Shown piece after piece: positions 50,817 to 60,500 of a DNA stretch of 64,000 nucleotides. The notes under the pieces were generated by a model that ran no database searches, was not told where the DNA came from, and saw nothing but the letters and a program-made list of their open reading frames with translations. Within the stretch, counting starts at the first letter, position 1. Each line of letters begins with the position of its first letter. A program made the position numbers and the translations under genes. This stretch comes from Candidatus Uhrbacteria bacterium (GTDB lineage: Bacteria > Patescibacteriota > Patescibacteriia > 2-12-FULL-60-25). Location: contig JAIOPK010000019.1 of assembly GCA_021413945.1 (NCBI GenBank), forward strand, positions 1 to 64,000. The letters run 5' to 3'.

Positions 50817-51539
50817 ATGCCTTTGGCGCCAGTGCAGCGTGTCAAAGAGTGGTGGCGTTCCTTGCCGACGGAGACGCGTTTTTCGACGTCCATCCTGGGT
50901 GTTTGCGGGATCGTCATCATCATTCTCTCAACCGTGTATATGCGATCCAATGTCCTTTCACCATTCCGCGTTTCCAACAATGTCCTCAAGCCGGCACAGG
51001 AGCTGTATGCCCGCCAATCGGAACGCGCGAATGAATTGGAAGCTTCCAAAACAAAAGATACGGACCGTGACGGTTTGAGCGACTACAGCGAGCTGTACGT
51101 CTACCGTACGTCGCCGTATCTTGGCGATACCGACTCCGACGGAATCCCCGACGCGATCGAGATCGCTCAAGCGAGCGATCCAAATTGTCCTGCCGGAACA
51201 ACCTGTATCCAAATTGCTAACCAACAGCCAACCGGTTCCGCGAGCTCGACCTTTAGCGACCTGATCGACGTGACACAGTTCAACGCCGATCCCAACATGC
51301 CTTCGGAAATCCGCAATGCCCAACAATTTATTCAGGAAGCCAAAGACCCGTCGCTCGTGACCCCTCAGCAGATTCGGGAAACACTCACCAAGTTTAGTCT
51401 CGTCTCCCCGGAGCGCCTCACAGCGCTGACGGACGATGAAGTGCGAGCCGTCTACGCGGCGACCTACGCCCGCATCCTCAAGATTCGCGAAGCCTCCGCG
51501 AACGCGGGTGTTGGCGCGGCCAGTACCACCACCCCTTAA
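50817..51539 (+). CDS. Membrane-anchored protein with TSP3-like calcium repeats
   Basis: I use the ATG at 50817 (240 aa), which sits exactly at the predicted transcript start; the reading frame is open further upstream, but that part is antisense to hsp20. A transmembrane helix (about 21-41) is followed by KDTDRDGLSDYSELYVYRTS and DTDSDGIPDAIEIAQ, two calcium-binding Asp-rich units. A helical C-terminal domain (about 155-230) follows. It precedes the 3355-residue giant by 9 nt, echoing the anchor-plus-giant pairing at 2683-14081. Confidence 0.75.
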   Translation: MPLAPVQRVKEWWRSLPTETRFSTSILGVCGIVIIILSTVYMRSNVLSPFRVSNNVLKPAQELYARQSERANELEASKTKDTDRDGLSDYSELYVYRTSPYLGDTDSDGIPDAIEIAQASDPNCPAGTTCIQIANQQPTGSASSTFSDLIDVTQFNADPNMPSEIRNAQQFIQEAKDPSLVTPQQIRETLTKFSLVSPERLTALTDDEVRAVYAATYARILKIREASANAGVGAASTTTP

Positions 51540-51548
51540 TATTACGTT

Positions 51549-54500
51549 ATGAACCATCGACCTTTGCTCCAACGCTTCCTCATCGCGATCCTCGGCTTGT
51601 TTGCCGCGATCGTCGTGGTTGGAAGTCCGTTGGTGACGCATCCGGTACGCGCCATCCCGGTTGAGGTCGTCACAAACGTGCCGGAACAAACCAACGATGT
51701 TCTCGATGAGATCTTTCAGGCGCTCTCCCAAGCGGCCGTCACAGCCTTCTTCAACGCCGCCCGCACCTTTGCCGGCCAAATCGCTTATGATGCGGCCAAC
51801 TATTTGGCAAGCGGAGGCACGGGACAGGGCGCTCTCGCGTTTGAAGACGGTTTTGGGAAGTATTTGGAGAATGTCGGTCAGGATGCCGCCGGTGAGTTCA
51901 TCGGTTCTTTGTCGGAAGATTTTTTTCAGGAAGCCGGCTTTGATCTGTGCCGACCTCCGAATCCGGGTCAATTACTTAATTTGCAGATTTCCATCACCGG
52001 ATCCATTCCGGGTTTGAATGAGCTCTGTCCAGAGGGCCAAGACTGTAACAATCGCCCTCGCCCGCGCTGTGATTTTCAAGAAATCATTTCCAACTACGAG
52101 AATTTGTATACGACGTTGTCCAATTCGGAAATTACGGATTTCGTGAGCGCGAGTTTCAATACCAATGCGAGCGAGCTCGGTATCAGCGCGACGATTCTCG
52201 GCCGTGCCAACGTCAACATCGCCGATGAAATCAAGAAGGCCACGGCCGAGCGCGAGGAAGGCGCCGGATTCAAGCCGGTGGAGGGTAAAGTAGACGAGAA
52301 AATCAAAACACCGGCAAAACTCGTCGGAGATCAGACGACGGAAGAAATCGTCGCCAAGCCTTCCAAGAGCGAGTCCGATGCATTTTTGGCAACGATGACC
52401 ACGGCATTCGAGCAGGGCTTTTCCCAGCTTGCCTCGTACACCGCGTCGATGTTTATCAATACGCTCGCCAATAAATTGCTGGCACGCGTTTTTGAAAAGG
52501 GAATCATCGGCGCCTTCAACTTTACGGCGACACAAGTCGGCATTAGTCCGGATGCGATCAGCGTCCGCAGTAAAACCGACGCGCGCAAAGCCAACATCGA
52601 TTTGAAGAACGTTACCTTGCTGCGTGTCAGCGATATCGAGATCAGCGGTGAATTGATCGCGTGTCCGGATAACCGCGGTTTGTGGAACTGTACGGCGGAT
52701 GAAACGCTCGCCCAGCTGATCCAGGGAAAAACGGCGGAAGGCAATCCGACGATCCGTTTGGCGGTGGACAAGAATTGGTTGAAAGGGGATTGGGAATTGA
52801 TTCCAACGAGCAACGTCCAGAGAAATCAGGACCGCAACTGTTATAAGGAGGCGTATTGCGCCGGTAACCTGCAGAAGCTCCGAGCCATGCGTATTTTGCC
52901 CGTCGGTTTTGAATTTGCCGCCAACTCGATCGAGAACATCAACCGCTGTGCCGGAGCCGGAGGCTGTGTGAAATTGCGTGAAGTCGTCGAGGGCTTCTCG
53001 AACTGTAATGACGCAGGCAAACGCGATGCCGAACACCCATGGTGCAACCTGATCGATCCGAACTGGGTCATCACATCGTTCCAACAGCAGTGTCAGCTGA
53101 CCGGTTATGGCGATACGCTGATTTCCAATCGATTAGGCCAGCGCCGTGAAGAGTGCCGCGATATCCAGACCTGTCTGCGCCGTAACGATATCGGTGAATG
53201 TGTCGGCGGTTATGGTTCCTGTGTCGCCGATAAAACCGTGTATCGATTTAACGCGAACGAGTGTCAGGAGGACTATGCAAGCTGTCGCAGTTTCTCCAAC
53301 CGCGCCGGACAAACCGTTTCCTATCTCCGCAACACCATCGATTATTCCGTCTGCCGCGCGGAAAATGTCGGCTGTTTGAGCTATGCCACCACGCGCGACG
53401 CGTCCGGAACTTGGGAGGGGACATCGCCAAAAGTCTATTTCGATAAAACGCTCGAGACCTGCGCCGCAACCGATGAGGGATGTACGCGCCTCTTGAGTGC
53501 CGAGGTCGGAGTGTCGGCATTGAATGTCATTCAGAACCCGTCTTTTGAAACAACTAACGGCACTCCGCTCGCGCTCGATCATTGGCGCAAGCTTGATGCC
53601 ACTCCTTATGTAACGCCTTCGTTGCTCGTTAACGCGGCTTCGGATGGTGCGGTTGCAACGGACGCCGGAAACAGTTTGCGTCAGGATGTGGACATGGTTC
53701 CCCTCCGTTTGTACACGATTTCCGCCTGGGTTCGTGCAAATGGCGCATCACCAAGCGCAACGGTAACGGTTCGCCAGATGCGAAGCGCGCCCGGCGCGGC
53801 AGTTGTCGAATCGCCAGATCCGGAACTCAGAAACGCCTACAGAAGCTCCGGATGTACATTGACGGGAGAACAAATGCAGGTCTCCACCGTCGGCCGTTCC
53901 ATCGACAACAACTGGAGCCGTCTCGAGTGTTCCTTCTTGTCCGTTTCATCGACGCGCTACGCCGTTATAGAAATCGACGGTTCGAATGCGCTCGTCGATG
54001 CCGTCCAGCTGGAAGAAGGACAATTTGCCACCAACTTCCTAACCGGAAGCAATCGCGCGTTGCCGACCTTGCACATGAAGGTCGCTCCGGACGATCTGAA
54101 CTGCACCGGAGCCGCCTCCGATCCCGTCGCTTGTAACGCCTTTGCCAAAGTCTGCCGACAAGTCGACGCCGGTTGTCAGGGATACACGGATAAACTCGGC
54201 GGTCCGGAAGTTCCGGCTATTCTCACATCTAATGATGTTTGTCCGCAGGAATGTGTCGGCTATGCCGAGTTCCGCAAACAGCCGGCCGCCTTTGACCTCG
54301 TCAACGATCCGGACACGCGCTTTAGCGATCCTTCCGATGCGACCTCGAGCTTCTTTATTCCAAAGACGGCGCTCCAGTGTACGCAGGAACAAGTCGGTTG
54401 TGAGGCCTTTACGAATGTTGCCGCCGCCGCTGAAGGCGGAGAGCAGGCTACCTATTGGAGCTATTTGCGCGCCTGCCGTTTGCCGAGCGCAACGTTGAGC

Positions 54501-57500
54501 AAGACTTTCTTTACCTGGGAAGGTTCCGAGTCCGCGGGCTTCCAGCTGCGTACCTTCTCGCTTATCTCGGAATCAGGTATTCCGAATCCGGGTCCGGAAG
54601 TCCTGACCAAGCGCGGTCCCGATGGAGCGTTCAAGGAACCGACATCGTGTAATGAGGGGCTATGGAGAACCGGTATCGATCCGGATTGTCGCCAATTCTA
54701 CGACCGCGACGGAAATGTCTACTACCGTTTCTATTCCCAGACCATTCTCTCCACATCCGACTGTGTCAATTTGCGCATCTCGCGATCCACGAGCCGCGAC
54801 GATTGTGCCAAAACCGGCGGCGACTTCAGCACGGTCACCGGTGAATGTTTGTACAACGCCAATCTTGGTGAGAGCCGTTCCTGTCCCGCAACGGCCGCGA
54901 GCTGTCGCGCCTACTCGGGCGCGGCCGCCGGAAACGTCCAAGTCCTCGTCAATGAGAATTTCCGCGGAGGACTCGGCGGCTTCAGCGCCGGCACGCCGTC
55001 TCCGGAATCCCTGCTCGTCGGCGACCAGAGCTTGCGCTTGAATGAGGGAACGCCCGTTACCAACGTCAGCTTTGCCAGCGAGTCCGCCGGACTCTATCGT
55101 GTCAGTTTCTGGGCCAAAGCCGCCGGCCGCAACGATTTGAACCTCACCTTTGGCATCCGCGATACCGCCGCACCGGCCGCGACACCGACCCAGGTCGGAA
55201 ACATCCGCTTATCAACAGACTGGCAGCGCTACACCGTCGGCTTGTTCTCCGGCGCCTCGCTCGCTTCCTCATCGACACTCATCACCACGATGACGGGCTC
55301 CGGCATCCGCGCCGTCTTCATCGATGAAGTCCGCATCGAGCGCATCCGCGACACCGCGTTTGTCATCCAAAACTCCTGGAACACGCCGATCTCCTGTGAC
55401 CGTTCCTTCTCCGGCGCGATTGAACCGCAAGCTATGCTGGGCTGCCGCGCCTACAACGACCGCTTCAACCGCGAGGTGAACGCCTTCCGCTTTACGCGTC
55501 TCTGCCGTGCAGAGGGGATTGGCTGCCGCGCCTTTGTCGACACACGCAACTCCGACAGCCCATACGCCGAAAGCTTCAATCAGCGCGATGCGGCACCAGT
55601 TCCGGTCTTCAATAGCTCGGCCCTCGTCTACGGTTCATCGACCACCACGCGTCTCGGTGATCGCATGAAGTATCTCGTCTACGACCCATCCAAAGTGTGT
55701 CAGCGCGAGAACGCTTCCTGCCGAGCTTTTGGAAAACCGCTCTATTCCGTCGACCGCTCAACCATCGAGTCCTATACGAGCGTCTATTATAAGGATGACA
55801 TCACCAAGTACGGCGATGCACTCTGTAAGCCGTCCGAGGAATTCTGCGAAGAATATAAGTACAACGGCGCTAACGACTATTTCCGCGATCCTCAGCGCAA
55901 GGTGTGTGAATTCAAGCAGGGCGTTCGATTATCGTTCCGCGATTTCCCGAGCGCTCCCGTAGGTTCGGTGCTCGCCGGCCTCGCGGAAGCCGAGTACGAC
56001 GGTTGGTTTAGACAAGGTTCAAGTCCGTCGATGCCGTGTTATCCGGATGCATTGGAAGGCGGCCGTAACTTCCCGCTGCCAAAGCGCGGTGACGAGATTT
56101 GGGCCGGTTGGACGGGTTTGTGTCCGGGAACGGCGGCCGAGTGTACGGAATTCCGCGACATCAATGATACAAGCGACGTGCTCCATCGCACCGGCAAGCC
56201 TTACTTCTTTGTGAATGACGATCGTCTTGATAAGACGAGCTGTCAGGGCAACGTCGATGTCGGCCAAGGCTGTGTGCTCATGCGCGACATGAGCGATCCG
56301 GTGCTCAAATACTCCGTCGCCGCTTCCTACGCCAAATACGCGTCAAACGATTTCCGTCCGACGCCTCCAATCAATTGTTTCCTCACTCCGACGCATCCAT
56401 CCTGTCTCGCCGCCGGCGCCAGCACCTCAACCGACGCCAACTTGCTCCTCAAGATCAAGATCGACCGCGACTGCGCCCAGTGGCTCGGCTGTAAGAGCTC
56501 GGAGTCCGTCTTTGATGCCGCCACGAGCCAATACAAGGAAATCTGTACCAACGTCGCTCTCTGCGATAAATCCACCGACCGCCCGGGAGAAATCTTCTGC
56601 GCCAACTACGTCGACCGTGCCGCCACCTCCACGGAAGCCGTGATGCAGCGCGGAAAATTCTTTGACATCAACGCGTATACGGAACGTCCGGTCGGACTAG
56701 GGGAGAAAGATTACTCGGGCTACGCGCTACCAAATACGTTCCAAATTCCGGAACTCGTTACGGCACGTGTCGGTTCCGAGGGTGCCAACAATGTTGAGAA
56801 CAATAAGTATCGCTTTGCACTGGACTATCGATTGGCGGCGGCTGTGCAGATGCCTACCGAGCCTCGCGTCGGAGGCCCTGGTCTCCAATTTAAGCTGAAT
56901 CCTGGCCCGAACTTTGCGCGTCCACTCGCAATCACACCGACCGGGGCGCCGATTCAGTTGGCAAACCCGGCGGTAAAGCTGTGTGAGCATGTTGGAACAG
57001 GGATCATCGGCTACTACCTCGCAACAGAAGTCGGCTCGCTCGGCTTCCCGGTAAAACCCATCGTGAATTGCTATCTCCCGGTTAAGTCCGGAGGAGAAAA
57101 CTATAACTTCCAGAATGTCTCGACACGTTTCTCGCTCGATGATCCTCGCACGGATCCGACGCTCACAAATGCCTTCCCTCCGGCCGAGTGCCGTGTAAAC
57201 CCGGAAGCCGATTCACCGTTCGGCGCAAGCTATGTAACGGAATGGGACCTCACTACCAATCCGCCGAAGCCCGTCACTAAAGTCGGCGGTTTCACGAGCG
57301 CCAATACCTGTGAATTTGGAGAGGACTGCGTCTGTAACTACAAGCGCGCCAACTATGGTTCGGTGGCTTTCAGCCGATTCTTTAGCCCGCTGTCGCAGAG
57401 CGTTCCTCCGGGAATTTGTCAGGGCGGTCCGCGTGACGGACAAGCCTGTTTGCCGTCGACCCTCTTCCAGCTGCCTACCCAGGCCTCACGCACCGGAGCA

Positions 57501-60500
57501 GGCACCGGTGCTACGGCCGAGCTCGTTCAAGGCTTGGAAGGTTCCAATGCTGCTCAAACGTGTGGTCCCGTGGAAGGCGGCGGGCGCTGTGTCGCCTTCA
57601 ACAAGCTTGAAATTATCAAGGGCGTATTTGGCCAATGTCTGGAACGTGATGAGACTCGCATCATCGGCCAAGACCAGGCGAACAAGCCTTGTCTGACATG
57701 GAATCCGACGCCGATTCTCTTTGGAGACAAAGACTCCTTCCACTATCAGCCGACATCGGGTTATCTCCCCCCGCAGAACTCGGGCCAATACTATTGCGTC
57801 TCGCCGATAAAAAAGCCCTCCAAAGCCAGCCTGACATGGAATTCGATATCCCAGTACGATTCTCCGCATGGTGAAGCGGAGGGACTCGGTGCGGGCGATA
57901 GCGAGGAGCCGGCGGCTTCCATGTATTACGCCCACGACGATGATTGGGACCATACGATTTTTGGAACAAATCGTAACAGGCTAAGGTTCTATGCGGGCTG
58001 GATGACAAGGATTGACTTTGATGACGATTGGGTTTCTTCGGATAATAACGGCCTTCTTGGCGAGGACCAGAACTACTTCGCCTCCATCTTCGGTGTCGCT
58101 CCCGCTTCGTATTACACGGGAACAACGGATTGCGAATACGCGGACGATGACCAGGACGATTCGAGAGATGAGGATGCGTTGGCACTTCGCCTCGTCGATG
58201 CCGGTTCCGGTTATGCGGAGTACTTCTTGCGCACGAATGATACGAATTTGGCGACATCGCTACAGATTGCCGGCATTCCTCCGCAAGATGCGGCTTCCGG
58301 ATGGACGCGGACATCGGAGTCGGCCAGCCGTACCGAGTTCTTTGAGTCGACGTTAAGCGATAGCACAATCTCGTACTTCAAAATCGATCCGATCAACAAC
58401 GGGAGCTATGGGCGTATCGCCTGCGGTTACCAAGCTGGCTGGGTCGATAACTTGGGCAGTGTGGACTATGACAATGCCGATTCCAATCGTCCCAAGGACG
58501 CGGAGTGGCGTACCAAGTTCTACGAAAATTATAATCCGTATCTCACGCGCGGACAGGAGGGCGTGTATTCCAATACCGGAGGCCGGCCATTCCAAGTCGA
58601 TTGTGTCGGTGCCGCCGGTTCTTGTTACCTCAAATACTGGGAGCTGGATTATCGTTCGGCAAATCAACCAAAGAAGTTCGTCGGTCTTCAGCGCATCGGT
58701 CAGGATGGTTCTGTCACGGATATCATTGTTCGCGGATTGCACGACATCCGGAAAAATCCGATCCAGTCGACCTGCGAGAATAGCAAGCCGTACTTCGCCG
58801 TTCGCGCCGTGTTTGAAGCAAGAGCATCAAATACAACCGTTCCCGCACCGGAGTTGACCGCCGATAACGTGAATGGTCCTTGGCGCTTTGTCGGATTCTG
58901 GGTATCCGCTTGCGGCGGCGACACGGGTGGCGATCAGCGCTATATCTACATGAGTATCGATGTGGGTACTGCGAGCGTCTGTAAGGAGTTGGCGGAAGTC
59001 CGTAGCAAGGATTCCAGCCAAGATGCCGCATTCACGGACCGCGTTTGGCGCCGTAGCGATTTCCGAGAGCCCGGTACTGGTCTGCAGTATTCGGATAGCG
59101 GATCTCCGTTTTCAAGCGCAATTAATACCGGTCCTGCGGGAAGAGATCCGCTGTTCCAGAATGGAGCGGAGATTACCGGCTTCTCGCCGCTCAATCCTCC
59201 GATTTTCCTCGCGCCTCCTTCACAGACGTACTATCGTCCGGCAACCGTTCCGAAGGATAAGTGGGCATATCTTTCCAACTTGTTTGCGCGCATTTACCGT
59301 GTCTACCGCTTCCAGTTCTTGCCGGTAGGCAAAGACAATACGGCTTGTACTGTCGGTCCATTCCGCGGCACGCGCTGCACAAACGTATTGCGTTGTTCAA
59401 ATGATATCGGTCTTGCATGCCCTACGGCGGGCCTGACGACCGGATGCGCTTCCGGCGGAACCTGTATTCAGACATCTCCGGCTTGTTCCTATGATGGAAG
59501 CTGTCGTGCGGCTCTCGACCAGAGCGAGTTGAATTCGATGAAGATTTGCAGTCAAGGAATCAGCCGTCTGCTTTCTTGTAGCGAATCGGATGATGTCTGT
59601 AAGGCGCCTACGTTTGTAAAAAATGATGGCTCCCTCGTTTCGCTTACCAATCCTTGCAGTGAGGCTACTGGTTGGAGAGTTGTTGATGCGACGGCCAGAA
59701 CGTATCAACGAACGAGCGGTGACACAACGATCCTTTCGCTTGAGCAAGCGGCCGCGGTCAACGCGTTTGCTTGTGGCGCGGGTTCTGTAAACACGGCCGC
59801 CGGCAGCTGTAAGTTCCCGGAGGCAGCAAGTATCGATTGTCCGGTGGAAATTAATGGGGGACTCATAGGGACTTGCAATGCGACCGACTTCAAGTGCGAT
59901 TACCCGGCTTCAATGGATGCGATTTTCAGCGCACGAGGAATTACGACTGTGGCGGAAAAACGCAACACATGTAACCCTGCCACAGCTCGCAAGGATTGTT
60001 CGTTCACGGATGAAAACGTTGACGGCTTCGGTGCATCCAACGCCATTTCTTGTATCACGCCTCCCTACAGCGCTTTGGGTCGCTGTTCCGGCGGTGAACG
60101 AGACACGCAGATCTGTTGGTTAAGCAGCAAGCCGCGCGAAGGAACCATTGGTTCATGCATTAGTACGGCGGATGCCGCGACGTTAAAGAATCCCGCCGCG
60201 AATTCCTGTATTCCTGTTTCCGGTCCCGCACCCGACTACTCGCCGATTGCCACCTGTCTAAAACCGGGTGCGACCGCAGGCCTTCCGAATAGTTCGAATG
60301 ATCCGGATACGGACGATAACATCTGCACGCATTCCGGCGGATACCAGCCGCGCATCGACATGTGTCCCGATCCGGCTGACGAGTTCTGCGGATTGATCGC
60401 TTACAGAATCGGCGGAACAGGCTCCACGGCATCCCTGAATCCAAGCGGCCCGCCGCTCCCGACCGACCACACGCTCGGCATGTATACGCCAACCCGTCTT

